Shown here one piece after another: positions 34,713 through 45,030 of a stretch of 51,361 bases of DNA. Origin of the DNA: Pseudomonas taiwanensis (GTDB lineage: Bacteria; Pseudomonadota; Gammaproteobacteria; Pseudomonadales; Pseudomonadaceae); the NCBI RefSeq assembly GCF_013393345.1, contig NZ_QJRF01000051.1, positions 1-51,361 of the forward strand, given 5' to 3'. Each line of letters begins with the position of its first letter. Positions within the stretch are counted from its first letter, which is position 1. The notes beneath the pieces are model-generated. The model made no database searches, had not been told where the DNA came from, and saw only the letters and a program-made list of their open reading frames with translations. The position numbers and the translations under genes were made by a program.

Positions 34713-34733
34713 GGGGCTGCACCTGGCAGCCCC
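34713..34733. terminator. Rho-independent terminator, probably bidirectional
   Basis: GGGGCTGC at 34713-34720 pairs with GCAGCCCC at 34726-34733 around ACCTG. TTTTTTT follows on the plus side and AAAAA precedes, so the hairpin can end both the MocR gene (plus) and the dehydrogenase gene (minus, stop at 34755). A half REP (GTGGGGGCG) lies just upstream at 34675. Confidence 0.9.
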
Positions 34734-34754
34734 TTTTTTTCACTCACCCAACCA

Positions 34755-36134
34755 TCAGCCGCGATCGCGCCAGATGGTCTGCACATTGAGGAACTCGCGC
34801 AGGCCGAAGTGGGACAGCTCGCGGCCGTAACCGCTCTTCTTCACGCCACCGATCGGCACGCGCGGGTCGGAGGCGGTGAAGCCGTTGATGAACACCGCGC
34901 CGCTGACGATACGACGGGCCAGCTTCTGTGCCTTGGCGGCATCGGTGGTCCAGAGCGCACCACCCAGGCCGAACTCGCTGTCGTTGGCCAGCTCCACGGC
35001 GTGCTCGGCGTCACGGGCGACGATCAGCGAGGCCACCGGGCCGAAGATTTCCTTGCGGAAGGCGGTCATGTCCGGGGTCACGTCGGCCAGGATGGTCGGC
35101 GCGTAGTAGTTGCCCTCGCCCTCCAGCTTGTGGCCGCCGAGCAGCAGGGTCGCGCCTTCGGCCAGCGTGGTCTGAACCTGACCATCCAGCTCATCGCGCA
35201 GATCGAAGCGGGCCATCGGGCCAACGAAGGTGGAATCGGCCTGCGGATCACCGATCTTCAGTGCCTCGACCGCCGCCACGAAGCGCTCGGTGAAGGCTTC
35301 GGCAATGGGTGCTTCGAGGATGATGCGCTTGGCGGCGATGCACACCTGTCCAGCGTTGTTGAAGCGGCTGGTGACCGCAGCCTTCACGGCCTGGTCCAGG
35401 TCAGCGTCGGCCAGGACGATGAAGGGGTCGGAACCACCCAGCTCCAGTACGCACTTCTTCAGCGCAGCACCGGCCTGGGAAGCGATGGCCGCACCGGCAC
35501 CCACGCTACCGGTCACCGCCACCATGGCGATGCGCGGGTCGGCGATGGCCACCGAGACCAGCGGCGGCTCGACGTTGATCACCTCGAACACGCCTTCCGG
35601 CAGGCCGGCCTCGGCCCAGGCGGCGCCCAGCAGACGAGCGCAGCCCATGACGTTGGGGGCGTGCTTGAGCACGTAGGTGTTGCCGCCGAAGATGATCGGC
35701 ACGGCGCCGCGCATCACCTGCCACACCGGGAAGTTCCAGGGCATCACAGCCAGCACCGGACCCAGCGGCAGGTAGGCAACCACGGCCTTGTCGTCCTCCA
35801 CCAGAGTCGGCTCGTCGGCCACCATGGCGGGACCGTGCTCGGCGTACCACTCGCAGAGCTTGGCGCACTTCTCGATCTCGCCACGGGACTGGCTGATCGG
35901 CATGCCCATTTCAGTGGTGGTCATCCGCGCCATTGTTTCGGCGTTGGCACGCAGGGCCTTGGCCATACGCAGCAGCGCCGCGCTGCGTTCTTCCACGCTG
36001 AACCGGCTCCAGGTCTCGAAGCCACGCTGGGCGGACGCCAGGCTGGCTTCCAGGGCGGCGGCATCCTGGTAGGGATAACGGGCAATTTCTTCGCCGGTGG
36101 CGGGGTTGCGGGAGATGGCGGCAGGCTGAGTCAT
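34755..36134 (-). CDS. sad: NAD(P)+-dependent succinate-semialdehyde dehydrogenase
   Basis: A 459-residue aldehyde dehydrogenase close in length and motifs to E. coli Sad/YneI (462). N134 lies in MPWNFPVWQV, the general base E231 in LELGGSDP, and the nucleophile C265 in NNAGQVCIAAKR. The C-terminus (GVKKSGYGRELSHFGLREFLNVQT) is typical. It would oxidise succinate semialdehyde to succinate, at the end of GABA-type degradation. It stands alone, ending at a shared terminator; no transaminase gene is next to it. Other semialdehyde substrates are possible. Confidence 0.85.
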   Translation of the reverse strand: MTQPAAISRNPATGEEIARYPYQDAAALEASLASAQRGFETWSRFSVEERSAALLRMAKALRANAETMARMTTTEMGMPISQSRGEIEKCAKLCEWYAEHGPAMVADEPTLVEDDKAVVAYLPLGPVLAVMPWNFPVWQVMRGAVPIIFGGNTYVLKHAPNVMGCARLLGAAWAEAGLPEGVFEVINVEPPLVSVAIADPRIAMVAVTGSVGAGAAIASQAGAALKKCVLELGGSDPFIVLADADLDQAVKAAVTSRFNNAGQVCIAAKRIILEAPIAEAFTERFVAAVEALKIGDPQADSTFVGPMARFDLRDELDGQVQTTLAEGATLLLGGHKLEGEGNYYAPTILADVTPDMTAFRKEIFGPVASLIVARDAEHAVELANDSEFGLGGALWTTDAAKAQKLARRIVSGAVFINGFTASDPRVPIGGVKKSGYGRELSHFGLREFLNVQTIWRDRG

Positions 36135-36306
36135 GTTGTCCTCGTTCTACGTGAGAGCCGGTCAGGGCTCGCGATCAATCATGCGGCGACGTTAAGGCAG
36201 TGACCGATTCACGTAAAACGAATAATCCAGAAGAAAGTATTCACAAAAAGAGAATGGATGAGCGGCGCATTCGTCCCGCTTGGGCTGAAATACTTGCGGA
36301 TTGTAG

Positions 36307-36328
36307 GTAGGAGCGAGCTTGCTCGCGA
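36307..36328. repeat. Single GTAGGAGCGAGC-type REP
   Basis: GTAGGAGCGAGCTTGCTCGC without an inverted partner nearby. It lies in the sad promoter region, between sad and the small unknown gene that follows it. Confidence 0.7.
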
Positions 36329-36395
36329 AAGGCTCTGCCCCAGTAACAGACAGATCTTCCACTCCACCTTTTCCGCGCGTGGACCAACGCCGCCG

Positions 36396-36419
36396 GTGGA
36401 TGAAAAAGGCGTCATCCAC
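36396..36419. terminator. Hairpin after the small unknown gene
   Basis: GTGGATGA at 36396-36403 and TCATCCAC at 36412-36419, loop AAAAAGGC G. It starts right beyond the stop of the minus-strand gene at 36421. On that strand the loop carries a short T run, but none follows the stem, so a dispersed GGTGGATGA repeat is the alternative. Confidence 0.5.
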
Positions 36420-36420
36420 C

Positions 36421-36867
36421 CTACACAAGCGCCGCCAGCCGCCCCTTGCCCCGGTGACCGCGCGTCAGTGGCCAGCTGCGGTGCTGTTCGTCCGGTGACT
36501 CGGTGGTGACCACGTATACCCGCTGTTCGTGGCCATGGCGCAGCAACACGCACTGCAGCAATTTGCCGTCCTCCATGTCGAACCAGCGCGGCTCTCCGTC
36601 GTGGGTCATCTCCATGAAACGCTCCACCCGCGCGAGCACCGAAGCCGGATTGAAACGATCCCAGCCTTCGGGCAGCACGCCCTCACCCTGCAACCAGCCT
36701 GTGGCCGGGAGTTCGCCGTGTTCCTGGCTCCGACGTCCCCAGGGAATCCACACCACGCCACGCTGCGGGTCATGGATGGGCAGTGCCGCATCGGCATCGG
36801 GGTAGTTGATGAGTTGCCGGCTCCCTTCGGCGGTGAAGAGCCCACTGACTTCCACTGAATGACACAT
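36421..36867 (-). CDS. Hypothetical protein with a Met-Cys N-terminus
   Basis: A 148-residue soluble protein, not securely recognised. It begins MCHSVEVSGLF. It contains VVWIPWGRRSQEHGELPATGW, with two Trp-Gly/Pro-Trp features that loosely recall SRAP-type (SOS-associated, abasic-site binding) proteins. Those also start Met-Cys with a catalytic Cys2, but the rest does not match clearly. The ATG at 36867 lies after AGGGGAGG, a good ribosome site. No neighbour suggests a function. Confidence 0.6.
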   Translation of the reverse strand: MCHSVEVSGLFTAEGSRQLINYPDADAALPIHDPQRGVVWIPWGRRSQEHGELPATGWLQGEGVLPEGWDRFNPASVLARVERFMEMTHDGEPRWFDMEDGKLLQCVLLRHGHEQRVYVVTTESPDEQHRSWPLTRGHRGKGRLAALV

Positions 36868-37234
36868 GACTGCCTCCCCTAGCCGAAGCAATTGTCATCG
36901 TTTCCAGGATTGCTGGTTTGGGGTCGGTTGTTGGCATCTCGGTATTTTTTTCCCACCCCTGCCGCCTGAGTTTCGTGACCGGGGAACAGGAGTCAAGACG
37001 CCGCCAGCCTGGCTTTGACAGGAGGGCCAGAGACGCGACGAAGCGCATTCAGGCCGCGATCCACAACACCTGCCCAGCCGATTGTCATTATTTTGACTGC
37101 GCGCGATTTCACGGTGATATCGTCATGGATTGCCAGAACATTGACGGAGATCCCGCCCCTTTATACCGACACGGAAGTCCACTCGGATCTTCTGTCCCGA
37201 CCCAAAAATGAATTCCTGCGGGAGGAGGCGTCTC
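36868..37234. other. Intergenic region before the copper cluster
   Basis: 367 bases between the divergent unknown gene and the multicopper oxidase gene. It must hold the promoter of the oxidase operon. No clear CueR/CopR box, sigma-factor box or hairpin could be picked out. GGAGGAGG at 37221-37228 is the ribosome site of the oxidase gene. Confidence 0.6.
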
Positions 37235-39088
37235 ATGAGCAGGCCCTACCCCATCCACTCGGCGTCCGGCGATTCCCGCAGAACCTTCCTCAAGTTCGCC
37301 TCGGCTGCAGTGGCGGTCCCCTTCATCGGGCGCCCGCTTGGCAGCCTGGCCAGCGACGATGAAGGCGAAGAGGTCATTCCGGTCATCCCGCCCAGCCCGC
37401 CCACCATTCCCTGGACCCTCGAATTACCGGAACGGATCACTCCACTCGCCCCCGTACTCCTGTCTCCCGCCCCCACCGAGCAGGCCAATGGTTCAGCCGG
37501 AGAGGCCGGCCGAGCGGCGCATCAGCGCTGGGCCGAACTGGCCTACGGGACGACCTACGAACTGACGGCACGGGAAAACCCGCAATGGCTCTTCAATGAA
37601 GCCTACCCGCGTCAGCCGATCTGGGGATTCCAGGGCAATGAGGCGGAAGCCATGACGCCAGGACCGGTGATCTTCGCGCGCTATGGCGAGCCCATCGTTG
37701 TGCGTATCCGCAATGGCTTGCCCGCCGACCACCAGGGATTCGGCTCGCCGGAAATCGCCACCCACCTGCACAACGCCCACACAGGATCGGAAAGCGACGG
37801 CTTCCCCGGCGACTTCTACAGCGCCACCAAGGCCGGACCGACCCTTGCCGCTCCCGGGGAATTCCTCGACCACCTGTACGGCAACATCTACGCCGGCTTC
37901 GACGAGTTCCAGAACGGTGTCGGCGACCCGCGTGAGGCGCTGGGCACGCTCTTCTACCATGACCACACAATGGACTTCACGGCGCCCAACATCTACAAGG
38001 GACTGCTGGGTTTCTATCTGCTGTTCGATGACCTCGACTCCGGCGACGAGCACGATCCCAATCCAGGAGCGCTGCGTCTGCCGAGCCATCCCCATGACTA
38101 TCCGCTGGCCTTCGGCGACAAACGTTTCGCCCCCGACGGCACCCTGTTCTGGGATCAGGTCAGCCCGGAGGGCGTACTGGGCGACAAGATCACCGTCAAC
38201 GGCATCATCGAACCCGTACTACGCGTCGCCGCCCGCAAATATCGCCTGCGTCTGCTCAATACGGGACCAAGCCGTTTCTACGAGTTCTACCTGGTGGATC
38301 GCCGCGGCCGCGACCAGCGCTTCACCTACATCGCCAATGACGGCAACCTGCTGCCCGCGCCCTTGCGCGATCAGACGCGGGTCCGGCTGGCTGTGGCCGA
38401 GCGCGGCGACATCGTGGTGGACTTCTCCGCCTACCCGCTGGGAACCGAGCTCTATCTGGTCAACCGCCTCACACACAAGGCCGAAGACACCCGGCAGCCC
38501 AAGGATGTGCGCAGGCCCGGCGTGCAGGTGCTCAAGTTCATCGTCGATCGCATGCCCCTCGAAGCCGACATCAGTCAGGTACCCGACAGCCTCCGCGAGC
38601 TTCGCCCTGTCACTGCCGACGAGATCGCCGCGGCACCCTTACGACGCTGGGTGTTCGACCGCGACAAGGGCCTGTGGTCCATCAACGAGCGTTTCTTCGA
38701 CCCCAACCAGATCAACGCCCGCATACGCCAGGGCAGCGCCGAAATCTGGGAGTTCATCAATCCCGAGGATGGCTGGGACCACCCCATCCATGTCCACTTC
38801 GAGGAAGGTCGCATCATCAGCAAGACGGTACTGGGTCGCGCCGTGCCGATTCCGCTCCATGAGCAGGGACGCAAGGATGTCTACGTGATAGGCGAGGACA
38901 TGACGGTCCGGGTGTTCCTGCGCTTCCGCGACTTCCTTGGCAAGTACGCCCTGCATTGCCACAACCTGATCCACGAAGACCACGCCATGATGGCTCGCTG
39001 GGATATCGAACTGGATACCAGTGGACCATCGCCCAGCGGCAGCGGCATGGCACGCAATGAATCGCCGCTCCCGGGAGGCCGCACATGA
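37235..39088 (+). CDS. Tat-exported multicopper oxidase
   Basis: A 617-residue multicopper oxidase exported by the Tat route. The signal peptide has the twin-arginine motif DSRRTFLKFASAAVAVP at about residues 14-30. Copper ligand motifs are all present: HLHNAH (about 175), YHDHT (about 239-243), HPIHVHF (about 515), and HCHNLIHEDHAMM (about 573-585), the last with the type-1 axial Met. The protein probably oxidises Cu(I), bilirubin-like or phenolic substrates, in the periplasm. The ATG at 37235 has GGAGGAGG 6 bases upstream. It overlaps the SCO gene by four bases (ATGA), and a bufferin operon follows, so copper handling is the likely theme. Confidence 0.88.
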   Translation: MSRPYPIHSASGDSRRTFLKFASAAVAVPFIGRPLGSLASDDEGEEVIPVIPPSPPTIPWTLELPERITPLAPVLLSPAPTEQANGSAGEAGRAAHQRWAELAYGTTYELTARENPQWLFNEAYPRQPIWGFQGNEAEAMTPGPVIFARYGEPIVVRIRNGLPADHQGFGSPEIATHLHNAHTGSESDGFPGDFYSATKAGPTLAAPGEFLDHLYGNIYAGFDEFQNGVGDPREALGTLFYHDHTMDFTAPNIYKGLLGFYLLFDDLDSGDEHDPNPGALRLPSHPHDYPLAFGDKRFAPDGTLFWDQVSPEGVLGDKITVNGIIEPVLRVAARKYRLRLLNTGPSRFYEFYLVDRRGRDQRFTYIANDGNLLPAPLRDQTRVRLAVAERGDIVVDFSAYPLGTELYLVNRLTHKAEDTRQPKDVRRPGVQVLKFIVDRMPLEADISQVPDSLRELRPVTADEIAAAPLRRWVFDRDKGLWSINERFFDPNQINARIRQGSAEIWEFINPEDGWDHPIHVHFEEGRIISKTVLGRAVPIPLHEQGRKDVYVIGEDMTVRVFLRFRDFLGKYALHCHNLIHEDHAMMARWDIELDTSGPSPSGSGMARNESPLPGGRT

Positions 39089-39720
39089 ACACTCGACGCA
39101 TGGTAATCGGCGGGCTGGGCTTGGCCGCGCTTGGCGGCGCCCTGGGTTATAGCCTTGCCCCAACATCGCAATCGACGGCGCGCAAGTCCGACGGCCGCTT
39201 CCCCAATGTTCCTGTGCAGGCCCATGACGGCCGCCAGATGCATTTCTACGACGAACTGGTGCGCGGCAAGGTGGTGGCGATCAACATGATGTACGTCCAG
39301 TGCGAAGGCAGTTGCCCAGCCATGATCGCCAACCTGCGCAGACTCCAGATCCTGCTCGGCGAGCGCTTGGGGCGCGATGTATTCCTCTACTCCATTAGCC
39401 TGCAACCGGCGCTGGATACCGCCGACGTACTCAGGGACTACGCCGAACGCCAGGGCGTACGACCGGGCTGGCTGTTCCTCACCGGCAAGGAAGCGGATAT
39501 CCGTCGCCTGCGCTACAGCCTGGGCTTCTACGACCCCGTGCCGGAGGTCGACGGCAATCTCGCCAACCACATCGGCATGCTCCGCATCGGCAACGACCGT
39601 ACCAACCGCTGGGCCATGGCGCCGGCCCTGTGCGACGCCGAACGCATCATTGCCACCATCAACCACGTGGATACGGCAATGGTGGCGACGGCTTACAAGG
39701 ATGCAGCCGTACCGACCTGA
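39085..39720 (+). CDS. SCO1/SenC-family copper chaperone
   Basis: A 211-residue thioredoxin-fold protein. An N-terminal hydrophobic helix with two Arg (MNTRRMVIGGLGLAALGGALG) suggests membrane anchoring or export. The copper-binding Cys pair is C73-E-G-S-C77-P and the third ligand is H162 (ANHIGMLRIGND). SCO proteins deliver copper or reduce thiols for Cu-site assembly. It is translationally coupled to the multicopper oxidase gene and probably loads or protects its copper sites. The gap of 181 bases to bufA contains no other gene. Confidence 0.88.
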   Translation: MNTRRMVIGGLGLAALGGALGYSLAPTSQSTARKSDGRFPNVPVQAHDGRQMHFYDELVRGKVVAINMMYVQCEGSCPAMIANLRRLQILLGERLGRDVFLYSISLQPALDTADVLRDYAERQGVRPGWLFLTGKEADIRRLRYSLGFYDPVPEVDGNLANHIGMLRIGNDRTNRWAMAPALCDAERIIATINHVDTAMVATAYKDAAVPT

Positions 39721-39901
39721 GACGGCCGCGCAACGTAGCCAGCGAGTTGTTCAAGAAAAAACTTCTCGTCGGGATGTAACGCTGCTCGTCGTCCAAACTC
39801 TCCTTTTTCGAAGGCGGTGATTCCGGCACCCAACAAGTCCGGGACCCCCATCGCCTTGGGCGCCCAGCCCTATCGACCCATCAGAAACGGAGAGAACAAC
39901 C

Positions 39902-40213
39902 ATGAAAACCCCGACTGCCAGTGTCGTATCCGCAACCGGTCTCGCCCTTGCCCTGAGTACTGCCCTTGGCCTGGCCATGGCGCCTATGACTGCCCAGGCC
40001 GCCGACAACGAGAAATGCTTCGGCGTCGCCATGAAAGGCAAGAACGACTGCGCTGCCGGCGCCGGCACGTCCTGCGCGGGCACCGCCAAGATGGATTACC
40101 AGGGCAACGCCTGGAAGTACGTCCCCACCGGCACTTGCGAGAAGACGGCGTCCCCCTCTTCGCCCACCGGCAATGGCCAGTTGCAGGCCTTCAAGGAAGA
40201 GAAGAAGAGCTGA
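39902..40213 (+). CDS. bufA: Bufferin precursor peptide (DUF2282 family, BufA-like)
   Basis: A 103-residue secreted peptide precursor. The signal peptide of about 33 residues ends AQA-A. The mature part has four cysteines, C39 (EKCFG), C50 (NDCAAG), C58 (TSCAG) and C79 (GTCEK), a typical DUF2282 spacing. In known bufferins the cysteines are turned into copper-binding thiooxazole-type groups by a DUF692 enzyme, giving a periplasmic copper sponge. The DUF692, DUF2063 and DoxX genes follow at once. No other gene lies between 39721 and 39901, so a promoter is expected there. Modification is inferred, not visible. Confidence 0.88.
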   Translation: MKTPTASVVSATGLALALSTALGLAMAPMTAQAADNEKCFGVAMKGKNDCAAGAGTSCAGTAKMDYQGNAWKYVPTGTCEKTASPSSPTGNGQLQAFKEEKKS

Positions 40214-40237
40214 CCCGAGCCGGCAGGAGCGCGCGCC

Positions 40238-41107
40238 ATGACCCTGTCTTCACTGCCACCTGCTCTTGCCAGCTGCTTGCCGGCGCGGGCCGGGATCGGG
40301 CTGAAGTCCCAGCACCACCGGGACCTGCTCGAATCCCGGCCGGCCGTCGGCTTCCTTGAAATCCATGCCGAGAACTACATGGTGGACGGTGGCCCCTTCC
40401 ACCATTACCTGGGTTTGATCCGCGAGGATTATCCCCTCTCCATCCACGGCGTCGGCCTGTCCATCGGTGCCGACCAGCCGCTGGACAAAGCCCATCTCGA
40501 CCGCCTGGCCGTGCTCCTCCGTCGCTATGAGCCGGCCTCGTTCTCCGAACACCTGGCCTGGTCGACCCATGGCGATTTCTTCTTCAACGACCTGCTACCA
40601 CTGGCCTACGACCAGGCCAGCCTGGAACGGGTCTGCGCGCACATCGATCAGGTCCAGGAGCAGCTGCAACGACCGATGCTGCTGGAAAATCCGGCCACCT
40701 ACCTGGAGTTCAGCGACTCCTGCCTGGACGAGGCCGAGTTCATCAGTGAAGTCGTGAAACGTACGGGCTGCGGCCTGCTGCTGGACCTGAACAATGCCTA
40801 TGTGTCCTGCACCAACCACAATCGCGACGTCCGCGCTTACGTCAATGCCCTGCCCCTGCATGCGGTCGGCGAAATCCACCTGGCGGGGTTCGCCGAGGAT
40901 TGCGATGCCGACGGTGCGCGCCTGCTGATCGACCATCACGGATCGGCCGTCGATGACGCGGTCTGGGCCCTCTACGACGAAACACTGGAGCGCCTCGGCC
41001 CCTTGCCGACGCTGATCGAGCGGGACAACGACATTCCCGCCCTCGACGCGCTGGTTCGCGAGGCAGATCGTGCCGAGCGACGGCTGAGACGGGAGCTGCC
41101 TGCATGA
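40238..41107 (+). CDS. bufB: MNIO-family modification enzyme (DUF692, BufB-like)
   Basis: A 289-residue multinuclear non-heme iron-dependent oxidase of the DUF692 family, with a TIM-barrel fold. Likely metal or substrate residues include HAENY (43-47), H70 (SIHGVG), E104-H105 (FSEHLAW), E150-N151 ([11 protein letters not shown]), D183 (LDLNNAYVS), H214 (EIHLAGF), H234 (DHHGSAV), and E261/D263 (ERDND). It would modify BufA cysteines. Its start is 24 bases after bufA. It overlaps bufC by four bases (ATGA), which indicates tight coupling. Confidence 0.92.
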   Translation: MTLSSLPPALASCLPARAGIGLKSQHHRDLLESRPAVGFLEIHAENYMVDGGPFHHYLGLIREDYPLSIHGVGLSIGADQPLDKAHLDRLAVLLRRYEPASFSEHLAWSTHGDFFFNDLLPLAYDQASLERVCAHIDQVQEQLQRPMLLENPATYLEFSDSCLDEAEFISEVVKRTGCGLLLDLNNAYVSCTNHNRDVRAYVNALPLHAVGEIHLAGFAEDCDADGARLLIDHHGSAVDDAVWALYDETLERLGPLPTLIERDNDIPALDALVREADRAERRLRRELPA

Positions 41108-41880
41108 ACGACGAAGCCTTCGCCTCCGCCCTGCTCACCGCCAATCCCGACTGCCCACCCGGCCTGCGGACGTGGAACGGCTCTGATCCGATGCGGCGTT
41201 TTGCGGTCTATCGCAACAACGTGCTGGCGTCGCTGATCAACGCGCTGGGAGACACCTTTCCAGTGGTGAAGCAACTGGTGGGAGAGGCGTTCTTTGCCGG
41301 AATGGCGCGCTTGCACGTGCAAGCCACACCCCCTCGTTCACCGCTGCTGGCCTTCTACGGTGAGGACTTCCCTGCCTTCATCGCAGCATTCCCACCGGCG
41401 GCCAATCTGCCGTATCTGGCGGACGTGGCGCGACTGGAACTGGCACAGGTGCATGCCTACCACGCCGCCGACCTGCCCCCCCTGGGCACCGCCGGCCTTG
41501 CCGATGTCCTGGCCGATCCGCAGATGCTGCCCGGCATGCAGCTCTGGCTGCACCCGTCAGTGGCGGTGATCAGCTCCGACTTCGCCATCACCTCGCTCTG
41601 GGCCGCCCACCAGGGATTGCTCGAGCTCACCGAAGTCGACCCCAACCAGCCCGAATGTGCACTGGTGCTGCGCAATGGCCTGGAGGTACAGGTCAACCGC
41701 ATCAGCTTCGGTGCCACTGCCTTCATCCAGGCACTGGGCGCGGGCAGTCCCCTCGCTTCGGCCGTGGGCGCCGCGCTCGCCGTCGATACCGCGTTCGACC
41801 TCGGCTCCACCCTCGCCCGCCTGCTGGCGGGCGGTGCCATCACCCGGTTCACCTTCCACAGCGGGAGTCAGATGCCATGA
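41104..41880 (+). CDS. bufC: DUF2063-family partner protein (BufC-like)
   Basis: A 258-residue protein with the DUF2063 domain at the N-terminus (about residues 5-95; [23 protein letters not shown] is the family hallmark). A second, variable domain follows to the end. In bufferin and other MNIO systems this protein pairs with the DUF692 enzyme and recognises the peptide. It overlaps both neighbours by four bases (41104-41107 and 41877-41880), so bufB, bufC and the DoxX gene are translated as a unit. Confidence 0.9.
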   Translation: MNDEAFASALLTANPDCPPGLRTWNGSDPMRRFAVYRNNVLASLINALGDTFPVVKQLVGEAFFAGMARLHVQATPPRSPLLAFYGEDFPAFIAAFPPAANLPYLADVARLELAQVHAYHAADLPPLGTAGLADVLADPQMLPGMQLWLHPSVAVISSDFAITSLWAAHQGLLELTEVDPNQPECALVLRNGLEVQVNRISFGATAFIQALGAGSPLASAVGAALAVDTAFDLGSTLARLLAGGAITRFTFHSGSQMP

Positions 41881-42389
41881 ACGCCACCATCCAGATCCAC
41901 TACAGCCACCTGCCCGCCAAACTGGTGGTCCAGGCCATCGAACTGTGCAAGCGGATTCCCTACAGCCTGGTGGCCTTCGTCGCGCGCTTCTCCATCGCCG
42001 CGATCTTCTGGAAATCCGGGCAGACGAAGGTGGAAGGCCTGGCCATCGACCTGGTGGACGGTACCTTCCAGCTGGGTGTTCCGCACCTCTCCGCTTCGGC
42101 CATCCCGCTGTTCGCGGATGAGTACAAACTGCCCTTTCTCTCGCCAGAGCTGGCCGCCCACATGGCGGCATTCGCGGAGCACTTCTTCCCGCTGCTGATC
42201 CTGCTCGGCCTGGCCACACGTTTTTCCGCCCTGACCCTGCTGGGCATGACGCTGGTGATCCAGACCTTCGTCTATCCCGACGCCTATCCCACCCACGGCG
42301 TCTGGGCTGCCTGCCTGATGCTGCTGGTCAGCCAGGGACCCGGGGTGATTTCCATCGATCACCTGATCGCGCGGCGGTATCAAGACTGA
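41877..42389 (+). CDS. bufD: DoxX-family membrane protein (BufD-like)
   Basis: A 170-residue protein with about four membrane helices, of the DoxX family. It starts [16 protein letters not shown] at the ATG that overlaps the bufC stop. RFSIAAIFWKSGQTKVEGLA and AHMAAFAEHFFPLLILLGLATR are DoxX-like. DoxX proteins are frequent last genes in DUF2282/DUF692/DUF2063 operons, and may help in thiol or electron transfer at the membrane; the exact role is unknown. It is the last gene of the cluster, followed by a REP pair. Confidence 0.82.
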   Translation: MNATIQIHYSHLPAKLVVQAIELCKRIPYSLVAFVARFSIAAIFWKSGQTKVEGLAIDLVDGTFQLGVPHLSASAIPLFADEYKLPFLSPELAAHMAAFAEHFFPLLILLGLATRFSALTLLGMTLVIQTFVYPDAYPTHGVWAACLMLLVSQGPGVISIDHLIARRYQD

Positions 42390-42416
42390 CAGCCGGGACG
42401 AATCCTTTCTTTTTCT

Positions 42417-42513
42417 GTGGGGGCGATTTCAATCGCTATGCGGACCGCAGGTTCGCCCTTCGACCTCCCAGCGGGGCAGCGGCGCTGCCCTTAGCGAATG
42501 AATTCGCCCCCAC
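42417..42513. repeat. BIME-like REP pair
   Basis: GTGGGGGCGATTTCAATCGC at the left and GCGAATGAATTCGCCCCCAC at the right, with GCGGACCGCAGGTTCGCCC in between. It has the same internal organisation as the tandem units at the end of the window. A short GTAGGAGCGAGC fragment follows at 42569. Confidence 0.85.
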
Positions 42514-42581
42514 AAGGATCTGTTGCCAACCGCGCCAAAATCAGGCCTACCACACCCAACCTAATCCTGTAGGAGCGAGCA

Positions 42582-43451
42582 TCAGCGGGAAATGCGGAAC
42601 TCCTTCGGCGACTGCCCCGTTCCTCGTTTGAAGAATCGCGAGAAATAGGCCGGCTCGGAGAAGCCCAGGCTGTCCGACACCTGGTTGATGGTCATCGCGG
42701 TGTAGACCAGGCAGCGCTTGGCCTCCAGCAGCAGCCGCTGGTTGATCATCTGCAGCGCCGACTGCCCGGCCAGGCGTCGGCACAGGGCGTTGAGGTGAGC
42801 GGCGCTGATCCCCAGGCGCTGGGCGTAATGCTCGATGGGCAGGTGTTCGCGGAAGTGCTTCTCCAGCAACCGGGCGAACTCCTGCAGGTGCAGCCGCCCG
42901 CGATCCTGATGCTGGGCTTCGGCCTGGGACAGGGCCAACGAGCGACGGCCGATCCACACCAGCAGCACACTGATCAGGGACTGCAGCATCAGCTCGCGCC
43001 CCGGCGCCGCTTGGGCGTACTCGCGGCTGATGGCTTCGAACAAGGTGTCCAGGTAAGGCTGGCTGTCGCCGGCGGCGAAGCAGGCCGGTGCCAGCAGCGC
43101 ATTGCTGTCGAGAAGCCCCGCCACTTGCTCCACCAGAGGCAACGCCAGAGTGAGCACATGGCCGTCGACATCGTTGGAAAAACGAAAACCATGCACGCAG
43201 AGCGCCGGCACCACTTGTAGCGACGCGCAGTCGACCCGGTTCACCCGCCCCTCCACTTCCAGCTCCGCGCGACCAGAGCGCACGTAGAGCAGCTGCACCA
43301 GGTCGCCATGCTGGTGCGGCTTGATCTCCCATTCATGCAGGCGGCTGCGCGACTCGATCGATTCCCAATGGATCAGGTCCGGCGTCGGCCAGGCAGCCGT
43401 CTCGCCGTAGAGCTTGAACACCGGGACGGGGGAATGGGTCTGTTCGATCAT
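42582..43451 (-). CDS. pobR: AraC-family activator of pobA, PobR-like
   Basis: A 289-residue AraC-family regulator. An N-terminal cupin-like sensor (HEWEIKPHQHGDLVQLLYVRSGRAELEV, in pieces) binds the ligand. The C-terminal AraC domain (LPIEHYAQRLGISAAHLNALCRRL then TINQVSDSLGFSEPAYFSRFFKRGTGQSPKEFR) binds DNA. Start ATG 43451 is close behind GGAGG; twelve upstream in-frame residues are unlikely. It is divergent from pobA, the standard Pseudomonas arrangement, and should activate pobA with 4-hydroxybenzoate. Two CCATGAA direct repeats near its start may be half-sites. Confidence 0.9.
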   Translation of the reverse strand: MIEQTHSPVPVFKLYGETAAWPTPDLIHWESIESRSRLHEWEIKPHQHGDLVQLLYVRSGRAELEVEGRVNRVDCASLQVVPALCVHGFRFSNDVDGHVLTLALPLVEQVAGLLDSNALLAPACFAAGDSQPYLDTLFEAISREYAQAAPGRELMLQSLISVLLVWIGRRSLALSQAEAQHQDRGRLHLQEFARLLEKHFREHLPIEHYAQRLGISAAHLNALCRRLAGQSALQMINQRLLLEAKRCLVYTAMTINQVSDSLGFSEPAYFSRFFKRGTGQSPKEFRISR

Positions 43452-43472
43452 CGAACCTCCAATGACATCAAT

Positions 43473-43490
43473 CCATGAAAAGTCCATGAA
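43473..43490. promoter_or_regulatory. CCATGAA direct repeats in the pobR-pobA gap
   Basis: CCATGAA at 43473-43479 and again at 43484-43490, an 11-base period, one helical turn. Direct repeats of this type are usual for AraC-family sites. They lie near the pobR start and could serve activation of pobA (start 43613) or autocontrol. Confidence 0.45.
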
Positions 43491-43561
43491 TGACCTTGGA
43501 TATTGCCTTCAAAGCCAATGCCCATCCACAAAAAATACAGGCGGACCATAACAAGAGGTGA

Positions 43562-44797
<1,236 letters not shown>

Positions 44798-44828
44798 AGC
44801 GAAAGCGGCCGCCATGGCTTTGCTTTGT

Positions 44829-44892
44829 GTAGGAGCGAGCTTGCTCGCGAAAGGCCCGGCCCCAAAAGCTTCGCGAGCAAGCTCGCTCCTAC
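44829..44892. repeat. GTAGGAGCGAGC-type REP pair
   Basis: GTAGGAGCGAGCTTGCTCGC at the left and GCGAGCAAGCTCGCTCCTAC at the right, a near-perfect inverted pair, 31 bases after the pobA stop. It may fold as a strong stem ending the pobA message. Confidence 0.88.
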
Positions 44893-45030
44893 AAGTGCGA
44901 CTGCAACCTCCAGCCAGCCGAAATTGGCGTCGTCACCAACGCGCCTGGCGGCCTCCCGCTCATGACCTAGGCTTGCAAGGGCGATTCACAAGAATCGGAA
45001 GTCGGTCCTGCAGACCCAAGGAGTGCAGTC

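Noticed and set aside
36421-36867. Naming this an SRAP (YedK-like) protein
   Set aside because: Only the Met-Cys start and a Trp-rich segment agree; the other catalytic positions could not be found.
39770-39805. ECF sigma-factor promoter before bufA
   Set aside because: TGTAAC is present at 39775 but no convincing -10 partner at 16-17 bases was found.
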